Positions 54,784 through 63,654 are shown, numbered from the stretch's first letter. The stretch: 64,000 nucleotides of DNA from Methylobacterium sp. UNC378MF (GCF_900103195.1 NZ_FMWU01000001.1:1-64000); one strand, 5' to 3'. A program made the numbers and translations. The notes: a model not told the origin generated them from the sequence alone.

Positions 54784-56166
54784 TCAGGCACCGATCCACT
54801 TCATGGCGACGATGGTTCCGGTCACGGTGAGGGCACCGCCGATCCGGGTGGCGATCTGCGCGAAGGGCATCAACGCCATGCGGTTGGCCGCGGTGAGGAT
54901 CGCCACGTCGCCGGTGCCGCCCTGACCGCTGTGGCAAGCGTTCACGATCGCGGTCTCGATCGGATACATGCCGAGCCAGCGCCCGACGAAGAAGCCCGTC
55001 ACCATCAGCGTCGCCACGGTCGACACGATGGTGATCAGGTTCACCAGGGTGAAGGCGGCCATCAGCTCGTGCCAGGGCGTCAGCGCGACGCCGATGGCGA
55101 AGAGCAACGGGTAGGTCATCGAGACCTGCACGAACTTGTAGACCACGAATCCGCCGGCCTGGAGATGGGGCGATACCGCGCTGGTGAGCTTGGCGAAGAC
55201 CGCCAGGAACAGCATCGCCACGGGCGCCGGCAGGCCGACGAGGTGGTGGGCCATGACACCGAGCAGGTAGAGGGTGATCGCCGTGAGCCCGGCCGCCCCG
55301 ATCGTGGCGGGGTCGATCTGGCCCTTCGCCGCCTCGGCCCTGGCCTGCGCGTCGCTCGACGTGATGCCGTCCGAATCGGGCTGGAGCCGGCCCTCGCCGG
55401 TGAGGTGGGGATAGCGCTTGCCGACGGAGTTGAGGGTGCCGGAGAAGATGATGGCGGTGAGAGACCCCAGCATCACCGGCGGCAGCACCTGCGCGAAGAC
55501 CACGCCCTGCTGCAGGCCGAGGATCGCCGCGTAGCCGATGGAGAGCGGGATCGCCCCCTCGCCGACGCCGCCGGCCATGATCGGCACGACGATGAAGAAG
55601 AACGTCTTGTAGGGGCCGAGGCCGAGGAGCGTGCCGACCAGAGTGCCGACCAGGGCCGCCGCCACGGAGCCGAGGGCGAGCGGCGCGAAGATCTTCAGGA
55701 AGCCCTTGATCAGGACCTCGCGGTCCATCCCGAGGATCGAGCCGACGATGATGGTGGCGATGTAGATGTAGAGGAAGTTGGTGAACTTGGTGAAATCGGT
55801 GATCGCCTTCACCATCTGCGGCGGCACCAGCGCGTAGTAGACGAGCGCCGAGGGAATGAAGGTCGCGAAGATCGCGCCGGCGCCGATATTCCTCAGGATC
55901 GGGATCCGCTTGCCGATCTCCGCGCAGGTGAAGCCGCCCATCACCAGCACGGCGATCATGGTCGGCCCGTCGGGTTTGATCTCGCCCTCCTGAACGAGGA
56001 CGGTGAGGAGGATCGCCAGCACGACGAAGATCGGCAGCGGTATGATGCCGATCTTGAAGTCGATGAGGCGCCACCAGACATCCGGCCAGAACCGGATTGC
56101 GCGCCCTTCATCCGCCCGACGGTCCGCCGGTGACGGAAGGGGGCTCGGCGAAGCGGTGCTGGTCAT
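54784..56166 (-). CDS. 2-hydroxycarboxylate transporter family protein (CitS/CimH-like)
   Basis: A 460-residue transporter with 11 or more membrane helices. The two reentrant-loop motifs of the 2HCT family are present: AGGVGEGAIPLSIGYA and CHSGQGGTGDVAILTAANR. The family carries citrate, malate or lactate with Na+ or H+. The C-terminal ARIGG-type Arg region involved in substrate binding is present (QIATRIGGALTVTG). It is the first gene of a two-gene unit with the MFS symporter. Confidence 0.93.
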   Translation of the reverse strand: MTSTASPSPLPSPADRRADEGRAIRFWPDVWWRLIDFKIGIIPLPIFVVLAILLTVLVQEGEIKPDGPTMIAVLVMGGFTCAEIGKRIPILRNIGAGAIFATFIPSALVYYALVPPQMVKAITDFTKFTNFLYIYIATIIVGSILGMDREVLIKGFLKIFAPLALGSVAAALVGTLVGTLLGLGPYKTFFFIVVPIMAGGVGEGAIPLSIGYAAILGLQQGVVFAQVLPPVMLGSLTAIIFSGTLNSVGKRYPHLTGEGRLQPDSDGITSSDAQARAEAAKGQIDPATIGAAGLTAITLYLLGVMAHHLVGLPAPVAMLFLAVFAKLTSAVSPHLQAGGFVVYKFVQVSMTYPLLFAIGVALTPWHELMAAFTLVNLITIVSTVATLMVTGFFVGRWLGMYPIETAIVNACHSGQGGTGDVAILTAANRMALMPFAQIATRIGGALTVTGTIVAMKWIGA

Positions 56167-56395
56167 GGCGTCCCCCGATATCTGACCGCATGCGGGCCGT
56201 TGCCGCCCTTCGCCGCGTCCTCGCGGCCGCGTGATGGGCCGCGGTTCGTCGAGTTCCGCACGATCAGCGGAGATAAAGTGACATTCGGCGTATCAGCGGG
56301 AACAGGAGGCGGCAACGCGATCCAGGGAACAAAGGGCCCGACCTGTTCCGCGGGCCCGGATTAAAGACCGGTCTCCATCGTTGTCACGGAGCATG

Positions 56396-56422
56396 AAAAA
56401 GAGCCCGGCGCGGTGCCGGGCT
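56396..56422 (-). terminator. Intrinsic terminator of first porin gene
   Basis: On the minus strand AGCCCGGC and GCCGGGCT form an 8-bp stem with a 5-nt loop, followed by CTTTTTC. It lies about 60 bp past the porin stop. Confidence 0.85.
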
Positions 56423-56483
56423 TTGAGGGTGTGGCGCACGGAGACAGGCGGCGGGACCGAGGCCCCGCTACCAGTATTGCCGA

Positions 56484-58139
56484 TCAGAAGTCGCGCTGGA
56501 CGCGGACGCGGACCATCGAAGCCGAGTCCTGGGTCGCGGTGCGCGGCACGAAGGTGCCGTTGTTGATGCCGGCGACATTGGAATAGGCCGTCGGGCTCTT
56601 GTCGGTGTCGATCGCCCGGCCGTTCTTCAGGCCGATCTGCGTGTAGAAAGCCTCCACGCCGATGTCGAGATCCTTGACCGGCGACCAGATCACGCTGCCG
56701 CCCGCCACGAACTGGTAGGTGTCGCGCAGGGCCTGGCTGAGCTGGTAGAACCGCGTGCCGGGTACGCCGACGGCGTTGGAGCCGAAGGCATTGGCGCCGT
56801 TCGGGTTCACGAGATTGAAGATCGCGCCCTGGGCCCGGCGCGCGCCCTGCGAGAAGCTCTGCTCGCCGTAGGAGCCGAAGAAGGCCGAGCGCCATTCCGG
56901 CGACCAGTAGTGCAGGTACGCCGCCGTAGCGGTGAAGCTCTGCGAGGTCTGCAGCTGGCCGGTGAACGGATTGATCGTCGCATCCGCGAAGTACTGGGCG
57001 AACTTCTGCCCCTGGATGGTCCCCGTGCTCTGCGTGTACGAGCCGCTGTAGGCGGAGTACCCGGTATAGAGCTGCGCGCCTTCGCCGTAGGCCCCCTGGA
57101 GGTAGAGGGCATCGCCCGGCGCGACGAAGGGCGCGTTGACCTTCAGGCCGCCCTGAACGGCCCAGCCCAGCACGCTGTTGGTGTGCGGGAGGCTGAGGTT
57201 CGAGCCGCTGCCGGTCCCGGCGCCGTTGCCGACATTGCCGACGTTCAGCTCGTGCGAGGCGGCCGACAGCTGGGCGGAGCCCCAGGCCTGGTCGAGACGC
57301 AGGGCGCCGACGAAGTCGGGCAGGCGCTCCCGCTGGATCGCGTCCACGAAGCCGTACCGCGACGGGACGGCGTTGGTGTAGCCGATGAAGACCGGCACCG
57401 GCGCGTTCGACTGGGCGAAGTTCGCGAGGTTGGTGTTGACCGTGACACCCGCCGGGTTGACCGTCGGGGAGAAGATCGGCGTGCGGCGGAAGACCGGGTC
57501 TTCGATCGACAGCGTGGCGGACAGGCCGTTGCCGAACGTCGCCGTGTAGGCGAGCAGGTTGGTGGAGGCGTTGTCCGAGCCGAGCGTGGCGCCGCTCAGC
57601 TCGAAATCGTGGGCGTAGAAATCGAAGAACGAGGAGGCGCGACCGGCGGTCAGGCCCGCGAACTGGATGAACGCCTTGTCGACGTTGGCGAATTGCTGGT
57701 CGCGGCCGAAGCTGTCGATGCCGAGGCCGGGATAGGCCTGGCCGATGCGCTGCTGGGTGCCGGACTGACCGATGCCGGCGTAGCCGGTGCGGGCGCCGGC
57801 ATCGAGGCGCACGAAGGCGCGCAGGGTGCCGTAGCCGGTCTGGGTGCGGGCATCGAGGTTGATGCGCAGGCGGCCCTGGTAGCCCGACGTGTCGCCGTTG
57901 CCCGTGCCGTTCTGGCGCGAATAGCTGGCCTGGTAACCGCCCTCGAACCGCGCACGTCCCGAGATCCGCAGGCAAGTATCTGTGCCGGGGATGTAGAAGA
58001 AGCCGGCGCCGTACGCACCGCAGACGCGGACGTATTCGATCGGGACCGCCTTCTTGGCTGGCAGATCGGCGGCGTGCGCAGCGCCCATGACGGCGAACGC
58101 GGCTGCGGACCCCAGCAACGATGATCTCAGCAATGTCAT
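56484..58139 (-). CDS. Porin (Porin_2-type), first paralogue
   Basis: A 551-residue outer membrane beta-barrel with signal peptide (LLRSSLLGSAAAFAVMGAAHA) cleaved before ADLPAKKAVP. Typical features: YVRVCGAYGAGFFYIPGTDTCLRISG with a Cys pair, strand-rich body with Gly/Ser/Asn loops, and terminal Phe (RVQRDF) needed for insertion by the BAM complex. The start ATG 58139 is chosen just before the signal. It is one of two adjacent paralogues of equal length. Confidence 0.95.
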   Translation of the reverse strand: MTLLRSSLLGSAAAFAVMGAAHAADLPAKKAVPIEYVRVCGAYGAGFFYIPGTDTCLRISGRARFEGGYQASYSRQNGTGNGDTSGYQGRLRINLDARTQTGYGTLRAFVRLDAGARTGYAGIGQSGTQQRIGQAYPGLGIDSFGRDQQFANVDKAFIQFAGLTAGRASSFFDFYAHDFELSGATLGSDNASTNLLAYTATFGNGLSATLSIEDPVFRRTPIFSPTVNPAGVTVNTNLANFAQSNAPVPVFIGYTNAVPSRYGFVDAIQRERLPDFVGALRLDQAWGSAQLSAASHELNVGNVGNGAGTGSGSNLSLPHTNSVLGWAVQGGLKVNAPFVAPGDALYLQGAYGEGAQLYTGYSAYSGSYTQSTGTIQGQKFAQYFADATINPFTGQLQTSQSFTATAAYLHYWSPEWRSAFFGSYGEQSFSQGARRAQGAIFNLVNPNGANAFGSNAVGVPGTRFYQLSQALRDTYQFVAGGSVIWSPVKDLDIGVEAFYTQIGLKNGRAIDTDKSPTAYSNVAGINNGTFVPRTATQDSASMVRVRVQRDF

Positions 58140-58196
58140 CGATGTCTCCGAAATTGAAAGCTCAAAACTCGCAAACGGCAGACGCAATCCGATCAC

Positions 58197-58470
58197 GCCA
58201 AGAACAACTTGCGCCTTATACGCATAGCTTTATCATGCTCTGGCTTGCTTCAGCGATCTTGATGCCCTTTCGCCTGACGACACTGTGATTCATCTTCGGC
58301 GTAGGCAACAAGGATCTAATGTTTTGCAAGCCGTTCAATGTCTATGTTGTAAGAGCACAACAGTTTCAATAGACATTGTCGACAACGGCTAATCACATAC
58401 TGTTTTATAGATCTATCTCGAATATCTAATAGGTTATAAATCTAGTTTTATCTCAAAATACAAAGATTGG
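58197..58470. promoter_or_regulatory. AT-rich, palindrome-dense regulatory stretch upstream of first porin
   Basis: This stretch is strikingly AT-rich in a GC-rich genome. It contains a perfect 10-bp inverted repeat (CAATGTCTAT at 58336-58345 and ATAGACATTG at 58369-58378) enclosing a smaller repeat (GTTGT and ACAAC), an overlapping palindrome TTGTCGACAA (58376-58385), and the palindrome ATAGATCTAT (58407-58416). The rest of 58471-59079 shows only Arg/Pro-rich spurious frames and the terminator of the second porin gene. Confidence 0.55.
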
Positions 58471-58992
58471 TCTTCATGGGACAAAGACGGCCCATCGGGG
58501 GCGGCCCAGGAATCTCCTCGGAGAGGCCGCGTCCGGCCCGTGAGGCATGGATAGCCGCGACCAAAGCCGGCGCGTGGCAGCGTAGGGGATCCCGGCAGCC
58601 GGATAACGATTCGGGGCACCAGCGGCGTGGGTCCGGTTCGCAGACCCGAATCCGGGACTCGATGGCCGGGTCAGGTTCGCGCAGGCTCGGCCGGGATCAA
58701 TGGCCCCGACCGGATCCGGAAGTCGGGGCCGTGCGGCGCGGCGCTGCACCCCGCATGCGACGATCCCGGGGGCGCGGCGCCTCCCAGGCACCGGCTCAAT
58801 CACCGACCAGCCGAGAGGCCGGCCCGCTCACAGTCGGCCGCAGCGCCGCCCTGCCGGGCCGCCTTCGGCCGCGACCCCACGAGAGCGGCCGGGCGCGGGG
58901 CGGCAGCGCAGGGGCACCGCCGGCCGGAGGCCCGCTCGATCCGGAGGCGGGCAGCGCGATGCCTCAGGCGTCCAGGCCCACCGACAACAACG

Positions 58993-59018
58993 AAAAAGGC
59001 CCGGCCGAAGCCGAGCCT
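58993..59018 (-). terminator. Intrinsic terminator of second porin gene
   Basis: On the minus strand AGGCTCGGC and GCCGGGCCT form a stem (one mismatch) with a TTCG loop, followed by TTTTT. It lies about 60 bp past the stop of the second porin. Confidence 0.8.
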
Positions 59019-59079
59019 TGAGGTCTCTGAAGCACGGGGACCGGCGCTGAGGCCGAAGCCCCGGCGCCAGTGATTTGGC

Positions 59080-60735
59080 TTAGAAGTCGCGCTGGACGCG
59101 GAAGCGGAAGGTGGACACGCTGTCCGCCGTCGTGGTCCGCGGCACGAAGGTGCCGTTGTTGATGCCGGCGACGTTCGCGTAGGCGGTCGGGCTCTTATCC
59201 TTGTCGATCACGCGGCCGTTCTTGACGCCGATCTGGGTGTAGAAGCCCTCGACACCGATATCGAGATCCTTGACCGGCGACCAGATGATGCTGCCGCCCG
59301 CCACGAACTGGTAGGTGTCGCGCAGCGCCTCGCTGAGCTGGAAGAACCGGGTCCCCGGCGCGCCGACGGCGTTGGTGCCGAAGGAGTTGGCGCCGGCCGG
59401 GTTGGCCAGTGCGAAGGCTGCGCCCTGAGCCAGACGGGCACCGCTGCGGAAATCCATTTCGCCGTACGACCCGAAGAAGGCCGAACGCCATTCCGGCGAC
59501 CAGTAGTGCAGGTAGGAGGCCGTCACGGTGAAGCTGGTGGACTGCTCCAGCTGGCCGGTGAACGGGTTCACCGTCGCGTCGTTGAAGTACTGGTTGAACT
59601 TCTGGCCCTGGATCGTGGCCGCGTTCTGCGAGTAGGAGCCGCTGAACGCGGAGTAGCCGGTGTAGAGCTGCGAACCGGAGCCGTAGGCACCCTGCAGGTA
59701 GAGGGCATCGCCCGGGGCGATGAACGGCGTGTTGATCTTCAGGCCGCCCTGAACAGCCCAACCGTAGGAGTTGTTCGTGTGCGGGATGCTGATGTTCGAA
59801 CCCGTGCCGGTGCCCGCGCCGTTGGCGACGTTGCCGACGTTCAGCTCGTGCATCGCAGCCGAGACTTGAGCCGAGCCCCAGGCCTGATCGAGGCGCAGCA
59901 CGCCGACGACGTCCGGGATGCGCGAGCGCTGGATCACGTCGACGAAGCTGTACCGGGTCGGCACGCCGTTGGTGTAGCCGATGAAGACCTCGGCCGGCGA
60001 GTTCGTCTGAGCGAAGTTCGCGATCGACGCGTTGTTGGTGATGCCCGCCGGATTGTTGGTCGGCGAGAAGATCGGGCTGCGGCGGAAGACCGGGTCTTCG
60101 GCCGAGATCGTGGCGGAGAAGCCGTTGCCCAACGTCGCCGTGTAGGCGAGCAGGTTGGTGGAGGCGTTGTCCGAGCCCAGCGTGGCGCCGGCGAATTCGA
60201 AGTCGTGGGCGTAGAAGTCGAAGAACGAGGAGGCGCGACCGGCGGTCATGCCGGCGAACTGGATGAACGCCTTGTCGACGTTCACGAATTGCTGGTCACG
60301 GCCGAAGCTGTCGATGCCGAGGCCCGGGAAGGCCTGGCCGATGCGCTGCTGGGTGCCGGAGGTGCCGACGCCGGAATAGCCGGTGCGGGCGCCGGCATCG
60401 AGACGGACGAAGGCGCGCAGGGTGCCGTAGGCGGTCTGGGTGCGGGCATCGAGGTTGATGCGCAGGCGACCCTGGTAGCCCGACGTGTCGCCGACGTTCG
60501 TGCCGTTCTGGCGCGAGTAGCTGGTCATGTAGCCGCCCTCGAACCGGGCGCGGCCGGAGAGACGCAGGCAGGTGTCGGTGCCGGGAATGTAGAAGAAGCC
60601 GGCGCCGTACGCGCCGCAGACGCGGACGTATTCGATCGGGACCGCCTTCTTGACCGGGAGGTCGGCGGCATGAGCAGCACCCACCGCCGCGAACGCAGCA
60701 GCAGACCCGAGCAATGAGCTCTTCAAGAGCTTCAT
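59080..60735 (-). CDS. Porin (Porin_2-type), second paralogue
   Basis: A 551-residue porin very similar to its neighbour: signal peptide (LLKSSLLGSAAAFAAVGAAHA), mature start ADLPVKKAVP, the same GAYGAGFFYIPGTDTCLRLSG, and the same RVQRDF end. The start is set at ATG 60735 because GGAG lies 6 nt upstream and abuts the alternative ATG 60741. The differences are concentrated in loop regions, as expected after duplication. Both are transcribed in the same direction, each with its own terminator. Confidence 0.95.
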   Translation of the reverse strand: MKLLKSSLLGSAAAFAAVGAAHAADLPVKKAVPIEYVRVCGAYGAGFFYIPGTDTCLRLSGRARFEGGYMTSYSRQNGTNVGDTSGYQGRLRINLDARTQTAYGTLRAFVRLDAGARTGYSGVGTSGTQQRIGQAFPGLGIDSFGRDQQFVNVDKAFIQFAGMTAGRASSFFDFYAHDFEFAGATLGSDNASTNLLAYTATLGNGFSATISAEDPVFRRSPIFSPTNNPAGITNNASIANFAQTNSPAEVFIGYTNGVPTRYSFVDVIQRSRIPDVVGVLRLDQAWGSAQVSAAMHELNVGNVANGAGTGTGSNISIPHTNNSYGWAVQGGLKINTPFIAPGDALYLQGAYGSGSQLYTGYSAFSGSYSQNAATIQGQKFNQYFNDATVNPFTGQLEQSTSFTVTASYLHYWSPEWRSAFFGSYGEMDFRSGARLAQGAAFALANPAGANSFGTNAVGAPGTRFFQLSEALRDTYQFVAGGSIIWSPVKDLDIGVEGFYTQIGVKNGRVIDKDKSPTAYANVAGINNGTFVPRTTTADSVSTFRFRVQRDF

Positions 60736-60940
60736 AGACATCTCCAAAGCTTCGAGACCCAATGATGCGGACGTGCCCGGTTATCCGGGTCTAGCCGCAC
60801 GTTCTGTAGGTTTGGCCCGCGTCTTAAGTGGCAGGCTCCTGCGGGCTCTCGCTTGGCGATGCCCCCGTGCACGATCACCATGTGCGAACGGGTTTCCGCG
60901 AGCAACGAGGATTCGCGGCCGCCTTGGCAGTTCCAGCCTG

Positions 60941-60960
60941 ATGTTGCGGCCTGGCAACAT
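60941..60960. repeat. Inverted repeat upstream of second porin
   Basis: ATGTTGC and GCAACAT form a perfect 7-bp inverted repeat with a 6-nt spacer, about 205 bp before the porin start. It could be an operator or a small hairpin. No gene is recognised in the rest of 60736-61151. Confidence 0.35.
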
Positions 60961-61151
60961 TCTGAGGACGATTTAGTCGGCAAGGGTTCGCCGAATGCGC
61001 ACGAATGCTGTCCTGAGCGGCGGATGTGCCGCTTCGACGGGCAGCGCCTCGCGGAGTTCGATTCCGGCGGGCGCGGCACACGACCCTTCCGGCGATTCGT
61101 CCGCGGGGCGGCGCCGGTCGGCCGCCCCGCGGACACGGCGTGAGAGCCGTC

Positions 61152-61841
61152 TCACATGGGCGGCGTCAGGCCATCCTTGCCGACGGCGACGCGCCGGGCG
61201 GTCAAGCGGCCGTCATTCCCGCGCGCGGCGAGCACGAAGACCTTGGCGCCGGGGGCGAGGGCCGCGGCGCTGGCGGGCTCGAAGCTGACGACCGGCGCCT
61301 GCGGTGGCACCAGGATCTGAAGGGACTGGCCCTTGCCGTAATCGACCGTGAGGGTCCGCTCCGCCCCGCCGCTGCTGGCCTTCACGGTCCCATTGGTCAT
61401 CGCGCTCTTCACGCGGGGCGCGTCCGCCGCGGTCGAGCGCATGTCCGACTTCACGGTGCCGTTGGTCATGGCGCTCTTCACCGGTGCGCCCCCCGCCGTG
61501 TGGTCGGGGATCATGTCCCAGTCGTAATGCCCCTCGCCGGTGCCGCGCATCGCCTCGGGGAACAGCAACACTTCCAGCGCCACCGGCGGCTCGCCCTTCG
61601 TGGCGGTGCCGATGAAGACGCCGTCCTTGATCGCATCGAGGCTCGACGGGACGACCCATGAGACCTTCGCGTCGGGGGCGAGCGCCAGGGATTCCGACGC
61701 GCCGTCGCGCGTCTTCAGGGTGAAGCCGCCGCCCGCCACCGCCTCGACGGTCCCACGCAGGCGCTCGACCTGCGGAGCCGCCTGCGCACCGGTGGTGACG
61801 GCCAGCAGGCTCATCAGGGCGAGCGTCGTGAACTTTGCCAT
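61152..61841 (-). CDS. Exported hypothetical protein with internal repeat
   Basis: A 229-residue periplasmic protein with signal peptide (FTTLALMSLLAVTTGAQA). The N-terminal part (VERLRGTVEAVAGGGFTLKTRDG) resembles a small OB-like beta fold. An 11-residue motif VKSAMTNGTVK occurs twice (about 121-131 and 143-153), an internal duplication. The C-terminal half is strand-rich (LTVDYGKGQSLQILVPP). It lies next to a ModE-like regulator and HupE, suggesting a link to metals, but this is inference. Confidence 0.75.
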   Translation of the reverse strand: MAKFTTLALMSLLAVTTGAQAAPQVERLRGTVEAVAGGGFTLKTRDGASESLALAPDAKVSWVVPSSLDAIKDGVFIGTATKGEPPVALEVLLFPEAMRGTGEGHYDWDMIPDHTAGGAPVKSAMTNGTVKSDMRSTAADAPRVKSAMTNGTVKASSGGAERTLTVDYGKGQSLQILVPPQAPVVSFEPASAAALAPGAKVFVLAARGNDGRLTARRVAVGKDGLTPPM

Positions 61842-61963
61842 GGTGGGTCCTCTTCTTGCCGCCGGGATTGCTGCGACCGGCGGGACGTGGGGCGGGATGC
61901 GGCGCGGTCAGCCCCGGGGGGCTGTGACATCGCAACCGGATATCGCGCCCGGCCCCCGGCCGG

Positions 61964-62242
61964 TTACGCGTCCCCGGCCTGCCCCAGCCGGCCGAGGAAC
62001 GGGGCCGCCGCCGCTTCCGCGGCCGCCTCGACGGCCCGGTACCGGGCGACCACGTCGGCCCCGAAGGCCGAGAGACGGGCGCCGCCTCCGGCCCGTCCGC
62101 CGGTCTGCGCCTCGACCACCGGCCGGCCGAAGCCGGTATTCATCGCCTCGACCAGCAGCCATGCGCGCCGGTACGACATGCCGAGCGCGCGGCCGGCGCC
62201 CGCGATGGAACCGTGCTCGGCGATCATCTCCAGAAGGCGCAC
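61964..62242 (-). CDS. ModE N-terminal-like winged HTH protein
   Basis: The listed frame starts at GTG 62242 and gives 92 residues: LLEMIAEHGSIAGAGRALGMSYRRAWLLVEAMN (given in part as GSIAGAGRALGMSYRRAW), the DNA-binding domain of ModE/LysR-type metal regulators, without a molybdate-binding C-terminus. The sequence in frame upstream (LSIRIDLGPGHRLGPGK, to about 62293) also matches the family start, yet has no ATG, GTG or TTG; a CTG at 62293 or a sequence error may explain this. It follows hupE. Confidence 0.75.
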   Translation of the reverse strand: MRLLEMIAEHGSIAGAGRALGMSYRRAWLLVEAMNTGFGRPVVEAQTGGRAGGGARLSAFGADVVARYRAVEAAAEAAAAPFLGRLGQAGDA

Positions 62243-62349
62243 CTTCCCGGGACCGAGGCGATGCCCCGGCCCGAGATCGATGCGGATACTCAGGCGCGGT
62301 GCCGTGCCGGCGGCGGAGGCCCGCCCCCGGAGCGGGTCGGCGGAAGCGC

Positions 62350-62958
62350 TCAGGCCGGAAGCGCCAGCAGGGCGAAACCGGCCGCGGCGAGTCCGGCACC
62401 GAGGGCCGGCGCCGCCCGCGTCACTCCGATCCGCGTCGTCGCGAGGCCGAGGCCGATCCCGGCGGCGTGCAGGAGCGCGGTGGCCGCGAGGAACCCGAGG
62501 CCGAAGGACAGGCCGGAGGCGGTCTCCGGCATCTCGGCCCCGTGGGCGAAGCCGTGGAACACCGCGAAGACGCCGACCAGGGCGGCCAGCAGGGCGACCG
62601 GTGCGCGCAGACCGACGATGGCGGCGAGGCCGAACGCGACGATCGACAGGGCGATCCCGACCTCGACATGGGGCAGCGCGACACCGGCCATGCCGAGGCC
62701 GGCCCCGACACCCATCAGCGCCAGGAAGGACAGGGGCAGAGCCCAGAGCGCCCGTCCGCCGCGGAGGCTCGCGAGGAGGCCGACCGCCACCATCGCGAGC
62801 ACGTGGTCCGCGCCCAGCAGCGGATGGAGAAAGCCCGCCTCCGCACCCGTCGCCGGACCGTGGCCCGGATGGGCGAGCGCCGCCTGAGGAAGGAGGATGA
62901 GCGCGGCCGGCAGGAGCGCCAGAGGCGCGGCGGAGCGGAAGGAGAGCAGACGCTTCAT
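62350..62958 (-). CDS. hupE: HupE/UreJ family protein
   Basis: A 202-residue membrane protein with signal peptide ending in AALAHPGHG, then the His-rich HupE motif FLHPLLGADHVLAMVAVG and the second FAVFHGFAHGAEMPE, with six or more membrane helices. HupE/UreJ proteins carry Ni or Co into the cell for hydrogenase, urease or B12 enzymes. No hydrogenase or urease genes are in the window. It may be co-transcribed with the downstream ModE-like gene. Confidence 0.93.
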   Translation of the reverse strand: MKRLLSFRSAAPLALLPAALILLPQAALAHPGHGPATGAEAGFLHPLLGADHVLAMVAVGLLASLRGGRALWALPLSFLALMGVGAGLGMAGVALPHVEVGIALSIVAFGLAAIVGLRAPVALLAALVGVFAVFHGFAHGAEMPETASGLSFGLGFLAATALLHAAGIGLGLATTRIGVTRAAPALGAGLAAAGFALLALPA

Positions 62959-63093
62959 CGGAGATCCTTGGCTGGGGCTGCGAAGATGTAGCGCCGTTCC
63001 GCCTCTGCCGCGAGGGGCTGGCGGCGGATGATCGCCGGCCGCCCTCCCGGCAGAGGCGCGGCCCTCCGGCTCAGGACGGATCGGGCCGATGCG

Positions 63094-63654
63094 TCAGAAC
63101 GCCATCGCCTCGTGGACCGCACTCGGCGCGAACGGCTCCGCGAAGGCGGCTCCGACACCGTGGGTGAAGTGGCGCATCACCGTCGCGGATTTCTGCCCGA
63201 CCTGGATCATCGCGCCGATCTCCAGCTCTTGGTCTACGAGCAGGGCAATGCCGGAGGCCGAGACGTTGAGGACATGCCCCAGGAAGGCCTGGCCCGACGC
63301 CGTCGTGATCTGGACGATCTTCTGCTTCGGCACGATCCGCCGGTGTGCCCGGATCGGCTCAGGCTGCAGGTCCTGGGCCCGCGCCAGCGTCACGAACTGG
63401 CGGGCGAGTTCGGCGAGGGTCGCGCGGCCGCCCCGGACGCTGACGATGAATTCCTGGCCGGCCGCGCGGGCGATGCGCGCTTCGAGCGTCCCGACATGGC
63501 GGATGCTGCAGGTGAGATCCTCACCCGCCGCCAGCAGCGAGGAGGAGCGGAAGCGGATGCCCTCGGTCGAGACATCCGCGGTCACGGCGTAGAAATCGCG
63601 GCGCCGTTGGTTCCAGCACAACGCAGGCAAGATGACGACGTGCCGCCGGACCAT
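63094..63654 (-). CDS. PilZ-domain protein
   Basis: A 186-residue cytosolic protein. The N-terminal half has RRRDFYAVTADVSTEGIRFRS, and the C-terminal half has a second PilZ-like copy (RAHRRIVPKQKIVQ, then VLNVSASGIALLV). PilZ domains bind cyclic di-GMP through RxxxR and D/NxSxxG motifs; the second copy has RRIVPK and NVSASG. It may be a c-di-GMP sensor. The start is ATG 63654; a GTG codon just before it is also possible. Confidence 0.85.
   Translation of the reverse strand: MVRRHVVILPALCWNQRRRDFYAVTADVSTEGIRFRSSSLLAAGEDLTCSIRHVGTLEARIARAAGQEFIVSVRGGRATLAELARQFVTLARAQDLQPEPIRAHRRIVPKQKIVQITTASGQAFLGHVLNVSASGIALLVDQELEIGAMIQVGQKSATVMRHFTHGVGAAFAEPFAPSAVHEAMAF

Noticed and set aside
58467..59021. 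184-residue plus-strand frame between the porins
   Set aside because: Composition is Arg/Pro/Gly-rich with no protein-like pattern, and it covers a terminator of the neighbouring gene.
59506..60717. 403-residue plus-strand frame
   Set aside because: Antisense to the second porin; a mirror of it occurs in the first porin too (56910-58124), as expected of shadows.
61713..61886. Possible extra gene between the exported protein and ModE-like gene
   Set aside because: No frame with protein-like composition; it reads as the leader region of the exported protein gene.
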